From the NCBI RefSeq assembly GCF_003665095.1, contig NZ_RCHV01000002.1:5212501-5276500 (forward strand): 64,000 bases of DNA. The letters are read 5' to 3'. Numbering within the stretch: position 1 is the stretch's first letter; the number at the start of each line of letters is the position of its first letter. Shown here in pieces: positions 31,963 through 41,480 of this stretch. The notes below the pieces were generated by a model, which did not search any database, was not told where the DNA came from, and was given only the letters and a program-made list of their open reading frames with translations. The position numbers were made by a program, and so were the translations under genes. The stretch comes from Streptomyces sp. Z26 (GTDB taxonomy: Bacteria > Actinomycetota > Actinomycetes > Streptomycetales > Streptomycetaceae).

Positions 31963-32627
31963 CGCTTCACCGCCACGCGCTTGCTCACCCAGCCGAGCAG
32001 CAGCCCGGCGGGAAGGGTGAGGAGGATGAACCCGAAGGCGAACACGGCGAAGACGAGGAAGATGACGTCACTCTCGTTCTCGACCATCTCCTTCATCAGC
32101 AGCGCCGCCTCGGCCACACCGATCGCCGCCGCCACCGTGGTGTTCTTGGTGAGGGCGATCAGCACGTTCGCGAGCGGCGCCACCACCGAGCGGAACGCCT
32201 GCGGCAGCACGATGAGGGTCAGCACCTGGAAGAAGCCCAGCCCCAGCGCCCGCGCCGCCTCGGCCTGGCCCACGGGCACGGTGTTGATGCCGGAACGCAG
32301 GGACTCGCAGACGAAGCTGGCGTGGTACGCGATGAGACCGAGGACGGCCAGCTTGAAGCTGATGTCCTTGGAGGTGCCGCCGCCCAGTTCGATGCCGAGG
32401 GTCTGGTAGAGGCCCAGGGAGGTGGCCACGATGATGACCGTCAGCGGGGTGTTCCGCACGGTGTTGATGTAGAGGGTGCCGAACGCCCGCATCACCGGCA
32501 CCGGGCTCACACGCATGGCGGCGAGCGCGGTGCCCCAGACCAGGGACCCGACCGCCGAGTACAGGGTGAGCTGGATCGTCACCCAGAACGCTTCCCACAC
32601 GTCGTACTGATCAAGAAAGTCGAACAC
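31959..32627 (-). CDS. gluC: Glutamate ABC transporter permease GluC
   Basis: A permease of 222 residues starting at GTG 32627 (VFDFLDQYDVWEAFWVTIQL), the usual GluC N terminus. A frame open to 32687 would run into the gluB-gluC stem-loop and is rejected. Membrane helices are clear (for example FLVFAVFAFGFILLTLPAGLL) and the EAA motif is EAARALGLGFFQVLTLIVLP. GGGAG sits only three bases from the GTG, an unusually short spacing that may lower translation. The stop overlaps gluD. Confidence 0.9.
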   Translation of the reverse strand: MFDFLDQYDVWEAFWVTIQLTLYSAVGSLVWGTALAAMRVSPVPVMRAFGTLYINTVRNTPLTVIIVATSLGLYQTLGIELGGGTSKDISFKLAVLGLIAYHASFVCESLRSGINTVPVGQAEAARALGLGFFQVLTLIVLPQAFRSVVAPLANVLIALTKNTTVAAAIGVAEAALLMKEMVENESDVIFLVFAVFAFGFILLTLPAGLLLGWVSKRVAVKR

Positions 32628-32659
32628 GTTCTCCCGCGCTCTCGCCTCGTTGGATGGGA

Positions 32660-32692
32660 GTGGCGTGCCGTCCGGACGGGACGGCACGCCAC
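32660..32692 (-). repeat. Intercistronic stem-loop between gluB and gluC
   Basis: A perfect 12-bp inverted repeat (32660-32671 and 32681-32692, GTGGCGTGCCGT arms) with a nine-base loop, 14 bases after the gluB stop and 32 bases before the gluC start. Stem-loops here often protect the abundant binding-protein message and reduce permease expression in ABC operons. Confidence 0.85.
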
Positions 32693-32706
32693 CCTGCCAT
32701 CAGCTG

Positions 32707-33531
32707 TCAGCTGGTTTCCGTGATCTTCGGCGCCTTGTCGTACTGGTAGTTGGCGGGCCCGAAGTGCTTCTTCGCCGCCTTGTCCCAGGAGCCGTCCTCG
32801 ACCATCTTGGTGATCGCGTCGTTGATGTCCTTCTGCATGTCCTTGTCGCCCTTCTTGAGGCCGACGCCGTAGGGCTCGTCGCTCAGGCTGAGCCCGGCGA
32901 GCTTGAACTTGCCCTGGTGCTCCTTCTGGGCGGCGAAGCCCGCGAGGATCGAGTCGTCGGTGGTGAGGGCGTCCGCGGCCTTGTTCTCCAGGCCGGTGAG
33001 GCACTCCGAGTAGCCGCCGTACTCCTGGAGGTCGGCCTTGGGCGCGAACTCCTTCTTCACGTTCTGCGCGGAGGTCGAGCCGGTGACCGAGCACAGCTTC
33101 AGGTCACTGGTGTTGAGGTCCTTCTCGTTGCTCACCGAGTTGTCGTCCTTGCGGACGAGCAGGTCCTGGTGCGCCATGAAGTACGGGCCGGCGAAGTCGA
33201 CCTTCTCCTTGCGCTCCGGGGTGATGGAGTAGGTGGCCGCGATGAAGTCCACGTCGCCGTTCGAGATCAGGTTCTCGCGCTCGGCGCTGGGGGCTTCCTT
33301 CCACTTGATGTCGGCTTCCTCGACGCCCATCTCCTTGGCGATGTACGTGGCGACGTCGACGTCGAAGCCCTCGTACTTGCCGTCGGGGGTCTTCAGCCCG
33401 AGACCCGGCTGGTCGAACTTGATGCCGATGGTGAGCCCGTCGTCATCGCCGGAGTTGCTGCCGCACGCGGTGCCGGTGAGAGCGAGCGTGAGCGCGGCGG
33501 CGGCCGCCAGACTGGCTTTGCGGAGATTCAT
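32707..33531 (-). CDS. gluB: Glutamate-binding lipoprotein GluB
   Basis: A 274-residue extracellular solute-binding protein (SBP family 3). Signal peptide residues 1-22 end in LTGTAC with Cys23 as the likely lipidated residue; the lipobox is slightly unusual in having Gly at -3. The binding fold starts LTIGIKFDQPGLGLKTPDGK and includes the family-3 signature GFDVDVATYIAKEMG. ATG 33531 follows GGAAGCTCACC. It delivers glutamate (or a related acidic amino acid) to GluC-GluD. Confidence 0.94.
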   Translation of the reverse strand: MNLRKASLAAAAALTLALTGTACGSNSGDDDGLTIGIKFDQPGLGLKTPDGKYEGFDVDVATYIAKEMGVEEADIKWKEAPSAERENLISNGDVDFIAATYSITPERKEKVDFAGPYFMAHQDLLVRKDDNSVSNEKDLNTSDLKLCSVTGSTSAQNVKKEFAPKADLQEYGGYSECLTGLENKAADALTTDDSILAGFAAQKEHQGKFKLAGLSLSDEPYGVGLKKGDKDMQKDINDAITKMVEDGSWDKAAKKHFGPANYQYDKAPKITETS

Positions 33532-33578
33532 GGTGAGCTTCCCTGTGATCGTGGGTGGTCCGTGGTCCGTGGCCGGGC

Positions 33579-34364
<786 letters not shown>

Positions 34365-34661
34365 CGGCCGCAGCTCCGTCCTCGTCGGTTGCGAGGACCC
34401 TAGTGAGCCCCCGCCACCAGCGTCATTACATCTGAGGGGAAATTGAGCATAACGATCCGGTCGCAGCGGGGCACACTCGGTGAGTCGGGTGCGGGGACGC
34501 GCGGCGGGGCGCGTACCGGCTGCATAACGGAAGTCGCGGGGCCTCCGTGGCCCCTTGACGCGTCCCGGGTCGATCCGCGTGGATGCAGAGTCGGCCCGCG
34601 TGCGGGAAGCGCAAGCGTAGCGGCACGGCGTACCGGCCGCGCCGGAGGGGGAGGGCACGTA
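34365..34661. promoter_or_regulatory. Divergent gluA/gluR intergenic control region
   Basis: 297 bases with no gene, between gluA (minus) and gluR (plus). In S. coelicolor the matching region holds the promoters of both and is bound by GluR. I see an AT-richer patch at 34420-34456 (CGTCATTACATCTGAGGGG, then AATTGAGCATAACGATCC) likely to hold the core promoters, but no repeat clear enough to call a GluR site. Confidence 0.55.
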
Positions 34662-35384
34662 GTGAGACTGCTGCTGGTCGAGGACGACGAGCGGGTCGCC
34701 GGTGCGCTCTCCGCCGTGCTGGAGCGGCACGGCTTCACCGTGGTGCACGCCCGTGACGGCGAGGAGGCCCTGCGGCAGCTGCTGCCCGGCGACGCGGCCG
34801 CGCCCTTCGGCGTGGTGCTGCTGGACCTCGGGCTGCCCGGCCAGGACGGGTTCGAGGTGTGCGGGCGCATCCGGAAGCTGTCGTCCGTCCCGGTGATCAT
34901 GGTGACGGCCCGCGCGGACGTCCGTTCCCGTATCCACGGCCTGAACCTCGGCGCCGACGACTACGTGGTGAAGCCCTACGACACCGGCGAGCTGCTCGCC
35001 CGTATCCACGCCGTCAGCCGGCGCACCGTGCCGTCGGACGAGGCTCCCGCGGAGGACGCCGGGACGGGCGGCGCCCCGGCCGCCACGGTGCTGCGGATGG
35101 GGGACGTGGCGATAGAGCTGCCCACCCGGCAGGTCTGCGTGGGCGGCCTGCCCGTGTCGCTGACGCGCAAGGAGTTCGACCTGCTGGCGCTCCTCGCGCA
35201 GCGGCCCGGTGTCGTCTTCCGGCGGGAGCAGATCATCAGCGAGGTGTGGCGTACGAGCTGGGAGGGCACCGGGCGGACGCTGGAGGTCCATGTGGCGTCG
35301 CTCCGGTCCAAGCTGGGGCTGCCCGCGCTGATCGAGACCGTACGGGGTGTGGGCTACCGGCTCGTCGCCCCGGCCGACGCGTAA
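34662..35384 (+). CDS. gluR: GluR-like OmpR-family response regulator
   Basis: A 240-residue regulator, GTG start 34662 after GGAGGGGGAGG. Receiver domain 1-115: LLLVEDDERV, phospho-acceptor Asp55 in LLDLGLPGQDGF, T/A and K in VTARAD and YVVKPYD. A winged-helix DNA-binding domain (about 140-235, SLTRKEFDLLALLA, then RTLEVHVASLRSKLG) follows. In S. coelicolor GluR-GluK sit divergent from gluABCD, sense glutamate and activate the importer; the same arrangement here supports the name. Confidence 0.88.
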   Translation: MRLLLVEDDERVAGALSAVLERHGFTVVHARDGEEALRQLLPGDAAAPFGVVLLDLGLPGQDGFEVCGRIRKLSSVPVIMVTARADVRSRIHGLNLGADDYVVKPYDTGELLARIHAVSRRTVPSDEAPAEDAGTGGAPAATVLRMGDVAIELPTRQVCVGGLPVSLTRKEFDLLALLAQRPGVVFRREQIISEVWRTSWEGTGRTLEVHVASLRSKLGLPALIETVRGVGYRLVAPADA

Positions 35385-35407
35385 CCCCGTACGGACGGAA
35401 CGTTCCC

Positions 35408-36829
35408 GTGCGCGCCCGACTCCTCCCGCTCCTCCTCCTGCTCTTCGCCGGGGTGCCCCTCGCCCTCGGCCTGCTGCTGGCGGTCAGCCTCGCCTCGGCG
35501 GAGCAGCAGAACGTCGTCGTCGACCGCATCGACGACACCGCGCGCTTCGCGTCGCTCGCGCAGTTCGTCACCGCGCGCAGCGAGCCGGGCGAGCGGCTGG
35601 CCACGCTCCGCCGTGAACTCCAGCGCTACCACGACCTGTACGGCGTCCGCGCCGGTGTCTTCTACCGCGACGGCCAGACCATGGCGGCGGCCCCCCAGGG
35701 CTGGCACGTGTCCACCTCGGGCGCGGGGGAGGAGGCGTTCATGGAGGCGCTGGCGGGGCGCCGCAGCCACGACCCGAAGCAGGTCTGGCCGTGGCAGCGG
35801 GGCCGTATCGTCGTCGCCTCCCCGGTGATCCGCGACGGCGACGTGGCCGCCGTCGTCTACACCGACTCGCCCACCGGGCAGCTGCGTTCCCGCATCCTGC
35901 ACGGCTGGCTGCCGATCGCGGCGGGGGAGGCGGCGGCGCTGCTGCTCGCGGTGGCGGCGGCGTTCCTGCTGACGCGCTGGGTGCTGCGGCCCGTCGGGAC
36001 CCTGGACCGGGCGGCGCACGAGATCGCCACGGGCGAGTTCAAGTCACGTGTCGCGGCGTCCGGCGGCCCGCCGGAACTCCAGCGCCTGGCGGGCTCGTTC
36101 AACGAGATGGCCGACCACGTCGAGGACGTGCTGGAGCAGCAGCGCGCCTTCGTGGCCGACGCCTCGCACCAGCTGCGGAACCCGCTGTCGGCGCTGCTGC
36201 TGCGGATCGAGCTGCTCGGCCTGGAGCTGCCGGAGGGCAACCAGGAGGTGGCGTCCGTACGGGCCGAGGGCAAGCGGCTGGCGCAGGTGCTCGACGACCT
36301 GCTGGACCTGGCGTTGGCCGAGCACTCCCCGGCGGACGTGCGGCTCACCGACGTCGCGGCGCTCGCGGCGGAACGGGTCGCCTCCTGGCAGCCGGTCGCG
36401 GAGCAGGGCGGGGTGGAGCTGCGGTCGGAGGGCGCGGCGGCCGTCACGGGCTGGGCGGACCCGGTGGCGCTGTCCAGCGCGCTGGACGCGGTCGTCGACA
36501 ACGCCGTGAAGTTCACCCCGGAGGGCGGTCGGGTGACCGTCGAGGCGGCGGCGCGCGGCGCGCACGTGACGGTGGACGTCGCGGACGGCGGGCCGGGGCT
36601 GACGGAGGAGGAGCTGGCGCGGGTCGGCGACCGGTTCTGGCGCAGCAGCCGGCACCAGAACGTCTCGGGCTCGGGTCTCGGCCTGTCCATCACGCGCGCG
36701 CTGCTCGCGGCGGGCGGCGGCCGGGTGTCCTTCGCGCCGAACAGCCCGCACGGCCTGCGCGTCACCCTCACCGTGCCGCGCGACGGGCCCCCCGTACCGC
36801 CCGGGGACGCGGAGTCCCCGGCGCGGTGA
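35408..36829 (+). CDS. gluK: GluK-like sensor histidine kinase
   Basis: A 473-residue membrane kinase. TM1 is residues 4-27 (ARLLPLLLLLFAGVPLALG), an extracytoplasmic loop of about 130 residues follows, then TM2 (about 167-190), HAMP (about 190-245), HisKA with His254 in FVADASHQLRNPLSALLLR and HATPase (DNAVKFTPEGG, DGGPGL, GSGLGLSI). The outer loop is the likely glutamate-sensing part. It begins 23 bases after gluR and both are surely co-transcribed. The start GTG lacks a strong ribosome site, which fits coupling to gluR. Confidence 0.87.
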   Translation: MRARLLPLLLLLFAGVPLALGLLLAVSLASAEQQNVVVDRIDDTARFASLAQFVTARSEPGERLATLRRELQRYHDLYGVRAGVFYRDGQTMAAAPQGWHVSTSGAGEEAFMEALAGRRSHDPKQVWPWQRGRIVVASPVIRDGDVAAVVYTDSPTGQLRSRILHGWLPIAAGEAAALLLAVAAAFLLTRWVLRPVGTLDRAAHEIATGEFKSRVAASGGPPELQRLAGSFNEMADHVEDVLEQQRAFVADASHQLRNPLSALLLRIELLGLELPEGNQEVASVRAEGKRLAQVLDDLLDLALAEHSPADVRLTDVAALAAERVASWQPVAEQGGVELRSEGAAAVTGWADPVALSSALDAVVDNAVKFTPEGGRVTVEAAARGAHVTVDVADGGPGLTEEELARVGDRFWRSSRHQNVSGSGLGLSITRALLAAGGGRVSFAPNSPHGLRVTLTVPRDGPPVPPGDAESPAR

Positions 36830-36835
36830 CGGAGG

Positions 36836-36858
36836 GCCCGTCGGCCGTTCCGGCGGGC
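36836..36858. terminator. Hairpin between gluK and the mannosidase gene
   Basis: GCCCGTCGG (36836-36844) pairs with CCGGCGGGC (36850-36858), one wobble, five-base loop; it fills the 33-base gap between the convergent genes. Confidence 0.65.
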
Positions 36859-36862
36859 GCCG

Positions 36863-39800
36863 TCAGCGCGCCGGGGTGAGCCGCAGCGTGAGGATCTGGA
36901 ACGGGCGCAGCACGACGCCCACCGCCCCGTCCGCCGCCGGTTCCGGTACGGCGGCGGTGTCCTCCAGCGGGCGTTCCAGCAGGTCCACCACGGCCGCCGA
37001 GGCCAGCTCGAAGCCCGCGGTGACGGTCGTACGGGCGCGGCTGCCGCGCGACTCGTAGAGCCGTACGATCACGTCGCCGCCGCGGTCCTCCGCCAGCTTG
37101 ACCGCTTCCGCGACGACCTGGTCGCCGGCCACGGAGACGAGCGGCGCGACGGGGTCGCCGCCGCCGGTCACGGCGCGTTCCGGCAGGTTGATCCAGTGGC
37201 CCTCGCGGACGGCGTCGCCGACGGTCGCGCCCGGCACCAGGGCGTAGCGCAGCCGGTGCGTGCCCTGGTCGGTCTCCGGGTCCGGGTAGCGGGGGGCGCG
37301 CAGCAGGGACAGCCGGACGGTGGTGGTCTGGCCGCCGTCGGGGCGTACGTCGCGGGTGACGTCGTGCCCGTACGTCGAGTCGTTGACGACGGCGACGCCC
37401 CAGTCCGGTTCCTCGACGTGGAGCCAGCGGTGCGCGCAGATCTCGAACTTGGCGGCGTCCCACGACGTGTTCGTGTGCGTCGCCCGGAACACGTGCCCGA
37501 ACTGCGTCTCCGACGCGGACCGTTCGGCCTTCACGTCCAGCGGGAAGGCCGCCTTGAGGAACTTCTCGCTCTCCTGCCAGTCGACCTCCGTGTCCAGGTC
37601 CAGCGCGCGGGCGCCCGCGCGCAGCGTCAGCCGCTGCACGACGGACGACGCGCCGAACGTACGGGTGGCCCGTACGGTCACCGCGTCCGGCCCGTCGGCG
37701 GTCAGCGCGACCTCGTCGGCGTCGGTCAGGTCGGTGACGCTGTGCCGGTAGAACGCGTCGACGTCCCAGGCGTCCCAGTGGTTGGGGAAGTCCGGGTGCA
37801 CCTGGAGGAGGTTCGCGGCGTGCCCCGGCGCGACGGACTCGCGGTCGCCCGCCAGGTCGTACGCGGACACCACCAGGCCGCGCGCGTCGACCTCCACCCG
37901 CAGCAGACCGTTGGTGAGGACCCAGCCGCCGCCGTCCCGGTCGGTGACCGTCACGGCGGTGTCGTCCGCGCGGGGGGACCGTACGGCCGCGCCTCCGCCC
38001 GGGACGCCGCCGCGGGCGTGCGGCGCGCCGTTGAACACGACCTCCGTGTCGCCCTCGCCCGCCAGCGCGCGCTGGGCGGAGTCGATGACGTCCTCCAGCT
38101 CGGCGCGTACGCGGGCGTACGTCTCGCGCGCCTCGCGGTGCACCCAGGCGATCGACGAGCCCGGCAGGATGTCGTGGAACTGGTGCAGCAGCACCGTCTT
38201 CCACAGCTCCTCCAGCCGCTCGTACGGGTACGCGTGACCCGCGACCCGTACCGCCGCGGTCGCCGCCCACAGCTCCGCCTCGCGCAGCAGGGACTCGCTG
38301 TGCCGGTTGCCCTGCTTGGTCTTGGCCTGCGAGGTGTACGTGCCGCGGTGCAGCTCCAGGTACAACTCCCCGGCCCACACGGGCGCGTCCGGGTACTCCG
38401 CGTGCGCCTTCTCGAAGAACTCCGACGGCTTCTCCACCGTCACCCGCGGCGACCCCTCCAGGTCGCGCAGCCGCTCCGCGCGCGCCAGCATCTCGCGGGT
38501 GGAGCCGCCGCCCCCGTCACCGTGCCCGAAGGGCGCGAGGGAGCGCGAACCGGCGCCCTTGTCGCGGTAGTTGCGCGCGGCGTGCGCCATCTCCCGGCCG
38601 CTCAGGTCGGAGTTGTACGTGTCCACCGGCGGGAAGTGCGTGAACACCCGGGTGCCGTCGATGCCCTCCCACCAGAACGTGTGGTGCGGGAACGCGTTCG
38701 TCTGGCTCCAGGAGATCTTCTGCGTCAGGAACCACTTCGCGCCCGCCAGCGTCACGATCTGCGGCATCGCCGCCGTGTAGCCGAAGGTGTCCGGCAGCCA
38801 CACCTCCCTGGTGTCGATCCCGAACTCGTCCAGGAAGAACTTCTTCCCGTAGAGGAACTGCCGGGCCATGGCCTCGCCGCCGACCATGTTCGTGTCCGAC
38901 TCGACCCACATGCCGCCCACGGGCACGAACTGCCCGTCCGCGACCTTCCGCTTGACCTTGGCGTACACCTCCGGCCGGTGCTCCTTGATCCACGCCAGCT
39001 GCTGCGCCTGCGACATGGCGAACACGAACTCCGGATGGTCGTCCATCAGGTTCACCATGTTCGACGCGGTGCGCGCGACCTTCCGTACGGTCTCCCGCAG
39101 CGGCCACAGCCACGCCGAGTCGATGTGCGCGTGCCCGACCGCGCTGATCCTGTGCGCGGACGCGCGCGCGGGCGCCGACAGCACCCCGGTCAGGCAGGCG
39201 CGGGCCGCCGCGGCGCTGCCCGGGACGTCGCCCAGGTCGACGGCGTCCAGGGCGCGTTCGACGGCGCGCAGCAGCTCCCAGCGGCGCGCGTCCTCCAGCG
39301 GCAGCTCCCGCATCAGCCCGTCCGCGACCTCCAGGTCCTGGACCAGCTCCCAGACCTCCGTCTCGAAGACGGCCAGGTCCATGCGGCCCAGCCGGTAGAG
39401 CGGCCGGTCGTGGGCGGTGAGCCGGTCGCCCTGGTAGGTGGGCGTCTGCGGGGTGTTGAGGATCGGGTTGGCGGCGGCCTCGACGTACAGCTCCACCGTC
39501 TCGCCGCCGGTGGCGGGCCGCGCGATCCGCACCCAGTCGTTGCGCGGGTTGAGGGCCTTCACCGCCTCGCCGTCCGCGCGGTAGACGAGCCCCTCGCACT
39601 GGAAGCCGGGCATGTTCCGGTCGAAGCCCAGGTCGAGCACGGCCTCCACGGTGCGGCCCGCCCACTCGGCGGGCACCTCGCCGGTCAGCCGGAACCACGT
39701 CGTGCCCCAGGCCGGACCCCACTCCTCCCCGGCCGCGCCGGGCCCGTACGTCGCGGCGAGGCCCTCGGCCACGGGTACGGGCTCGCCGGGCGCCTCCCAG

Positions 39801-39904
39801 CGCTCGACGGTGAGCGGCACGGCGGAGCCGTGGACCGCGGGGCGTACGCGCTCGTCCAGGACGCGGCGCAGCCGGTCTTCGACAATGCTGTGGTCGTCGT
39901 GCAT
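36863..39904 (-). CDS. Glycoside hydrolase family 38 alpha-mannosidase
   Basis: A 1013-residue cytosolic retaining mannosidase that trims mannose from oligosaccharides. GH38 motifs: GHAHIDSAWLWP with zinc ligands His258/His260-Asp262 region, catalytic nucleophile Asp372 in VWLPDTFGYTAAMP, and FGHGDGGGG for the third zinc-binding histidine. Then come the family mid-domain (alpha-mann_mid, about 510-590) and C-terminal beta domains. There is no signal peptide, so it acts inside the cell. ATG 39904 follows GAGGGAG. Unlike many GH38 genes it has no sugar ABC transporter or LacI regulator beside it. Confidence 0.95.
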   Translation of the reverse strand: MHDDHSIVEDRLRRVLDERVRPAVHGSAVPLTVERWEAPGEPVPVAEGLAATYGPGAAGEEWGPAWGTTWFRLTGEVPAEWAGRTVEAVLDLGFDRNMPGFQCEGLVYRADGEAVKALNPRNDWVRIARPATGGETVELYVEAAANPILNTPQTPTYQGDRLTAHDRPLYRLGRMDLAVFETEVWELVQDLEVADGLMRELPLEDARRWELLRAVERALDAVDLGDVPGSAAAARACLTGVLSAPARASAHRISAVGHAHIDSAWLWPLRETVRKVARTASNMVNLMDDHPEFVFAMSQAQQLAWIKEHRPEVYAKVKRKVADGQFVPVGGMWVESDTNMVGGEAMARQFLYGKKFFLDEFGIDTREVWLPDTFGYTAAMPQIVTLAGAKWFLTQKISWSQTNAFPHHTFWWEGIDGTRVFTHFPPVDTYNSDLSGREMAHAARNYRDKGAGSRSLAPFGHGDGGGGSTREMLARAERLRDLEGSPRVTVEKPSEFFEKAHAEYPDAPVWAGELYLELHRGTYTSQAKTKQGNRHSESLLREAELWAATAAVRVAGHAYPYERLEELWKTVLLHQFHDILPGSSIAWVHREARETYARVRAELEDVIDSAQRALAGEGDTEVVFNGAPHARGGVPGGGAAVRSPRADDTAVTVTDRDGGGWVLTNGLLRVEVDARGLVVSAYDLAGDRESVAPGHAANLLQVHPDFPNHWDAWDVDAFYRHSVTDLTDADEVALTADGPDAVTVRATRTFGASSVVQRLTLRAGARALDLDTEVDWQESEKFLKAAFPLDVKAERSASETQFGHVFRATHTNTSWDAAKFEICAHRWLHVEEPDWGVAVVNDSTYGHDVTRDVRPDGGQTTTVRLSLLRAPRYPDPETDQGTHRLRYALVPGATVGDAVREGHWINLPERAVTGGGDPVAPLVSVAGDQVVAEAVKLAEDRGGDVIVRLYESRGSRARTTVTAGFELASAAVVDLLERPLEDTAAVPEPAADGAVGVVLRPFQILTLRLTPAR

Positions 39905-40027
39905 CTCGGCGACTCCCTCGGTGGGCGACTCGGAGGACCTCCGACATCGATATCACCCCCTCCGACCGGGCGTCTTCCCCGCAGGGCAGGTTGTTTGCCG
40001 GTACCCGCGTCCCGTGCACACGGGGTC

Positions 40028-40060
40028 GCCCGCCGGTCACCGGAGGGTCATCCGGCGGGC
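40028..40060 (-). terminator. Hairpin after the TAXI gene
   Basis: GCCCGCCGG (40028-40036) pairs exactly with CCGGCGGGC (40052-40060); 15-base loop, 42 bases past the minus-strand stop at 40102. Confidence 0.6.
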
Positions 40061-40101
40061 AGGCGGCGGGGCGGGCGTACGTACGGGCGCGGGCGTACGG
40101 T

Positions 40102-41130
40102 TCAGGGCTTGACGGCGCGGTAGTAGCGCTCCGCCCCGGTGTGCAGCGGCAGCGGGTCGGTGTAGATCGCCGTGCGCAGGTCGACCTTCTGGGCGGCGTG
40201 CACCTCGTTGCCGATCTGGTCCCGGCTGTTGATCAGCGAGCGCGTCACCGCCTCCGCGACCTCAGGGTCCGTACGGTCCGTGGTGACCAGCAGGTTCGAC
40301 ACCGCGACGGTGTCCACGGGCTCGCCCTGCTGCACGTCCGGGTACGCGTCGGCGGGCATCACCGCCGGGCGGTAGTACCGCGTCTCGGGCTCCATGCGCT
40401 GCAACCTCGGTACGAGGTCGCCCAGTTGCACGAGCCGGATGCGGGTGTGCCGGGCCAGCTGCTCGATCGCCGACGTGGGCAGCCCGCCGGTCCACAGGAA
40501 CGCGTCCAGCTCGCCCTTCGCCAGCAGGGACGGCATCCGGTCGATGCCGATCGCCTCCTCGCGCAGGTCCCGTTCGCGGTCCAGCCCGGCGGCCCTGAGC
40601 AGCCGCCCCGCCACCAGGTTCACGCCGGAGCGGGCCTCGCCCGTGCCGACGCGCAGCCCGCGCAGGTCGCGCGCGCTGCGTACGGGGGAGTCGGCGGGGA
40701 CGACGAGCTGCACGTAGTCGTCGTACAGCCGCGCGCACGCCGACAGGCGCTCCGCGCCCTCGCCGCCGCTGTCGAGGTAGTCGGCGACGGCGTCGGACTG
40801 GGCGATGGTGAAGTCGGCCTTGCCGGAGACCAGCATCTCGATGTTCTCGACGGAGCCCTCGCTGGCCCGCAGCCCCAGGTCGAGGTCCGGCGCGTCCCGG
40901 CCGAGGCGCTGCTGGAGGAGGGTGCCGTAGCGCGCGTAGACGCCCGTGGGCACGCCCGTCGCGAAGGTGACGTTCCCGCTGGGCGCCGGATCGGACGACG
41001 GCAGCAGCCACCACAGCAGCAGCCCCAGCACCACCGCGACGGCGCCCGCCGCCCGTACCGCGCGCCGGCGTACGAGCGCGCGCGCACCGCGTACGGCGCC
41101 GGAGCCGTACGGGACTTCGGGTCGGACCAT
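40102..41130 (-). CDS. TAXI-family solute-binding protein, membrane anchored
   Basis: A 342-residue protein of the TAXI (TRAP-associated extracytoplasmic immunogenic) type. A basic N terminus (17 residues or so) precedes one membrane helix (about 24-44, RAAGAVAVVLGLLLWWLLP); no lipobox cysteine is present, so it is anchored by an uncleaved helix. The body has the TAXI pattern FATGVPTGVYARYG, ADFTIAQSDAVADY and LRVGTGEARSGVNLVA. No TRAP membrane subunit lies next to it or anywhere in the window. CAGGAT lies 7 nt before the ATG and no ribosome site is seen. The substrate is unknown; homologues have been proposed to bind glutamate or dicarboxylates, which would fit the glu genes nearby only loosely. 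Confidence 0.85.
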   Translation of the reverse strand: MVRPEVPYGSGAVRGARALVRRRAVRAAGAVAVVLGLLLWWLLPSSDPAPSGNVTFATGVPTGVYARYGTLLQQRLGRDAPDLDLGLRASEGSVENIEMLVSGKADFTIAQSDAVADYLDSGGEGAERLSACARLYDDYVQLVVPADSPVRSARDLRGLRVGTGEARSGVNLVAGRLLRAAGLDRERDLREEAIGIDRMPSLLAKGELDAFLWTGGLPTSAIEQLARHTRIRLVQLGDLVPRLQRMEPETRYYRPAVMPADAYPDVQQGEPVDTVAVSNLLVTTDRTDPEVAEAVTRSLINSRDQIGNEVHAAQKVDLRTAIYTDPLPLHTGAERYYRAVKP

Positions 41131-41480
41131 GCGCACGATCCTGCCAGTCCCGGCGCGGAACGGGCAGCCGTCAGCGGCACAAGGGCGCGCACGGGCGTGT
41201 GCCGGAACGGTGCGACTCGGCGCGTGTGCGGGGCGGCGCGGAGGCGCCGGGTGAGAAGCGTGACGGGGTACGGGAGTTGCCCGTGGTGTCGTTGTTGCCC
41301 GTGTGGGTGACACCGGGGGTGGCCGGAACCAGCGGGTGGTTCGTATGACTGTTTCCGCCGCCCGGATGGCGCCGCCGACCAGGGGTAAGGCTGAGCGCGC
41401 CCACGGCGGGCGGGGCCGGGCGCGGTCCCGCCCGCCGCCGCGGGACGCACCCGCGGACGTACCGAGGAAAGGCCGGGCAC
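41131..41480. other. Divergent intergenic region, no gene
   Basis: 350 bases between the TAXI gene (minus) and geoA (plus). It must hold both promoters. A short GGTGTC/GACACC inverted repeat (41284-41289 with 41308-41313) and an AT-richer patch at 41339-41354 (GTTCGTATGACTGTTT) may be control elements, but nothing is firm. GAGGAAAGG just before the GTG at 41481 is the geoA ribosome site. Confidence 0.5.

Noticed and set aside
32628..32687. A longer GluC beginning at 32687
   Set aside because: The start would lie inside the gluB-gluC stem-loop, and the extra residues do not match the GluC family N terminus.
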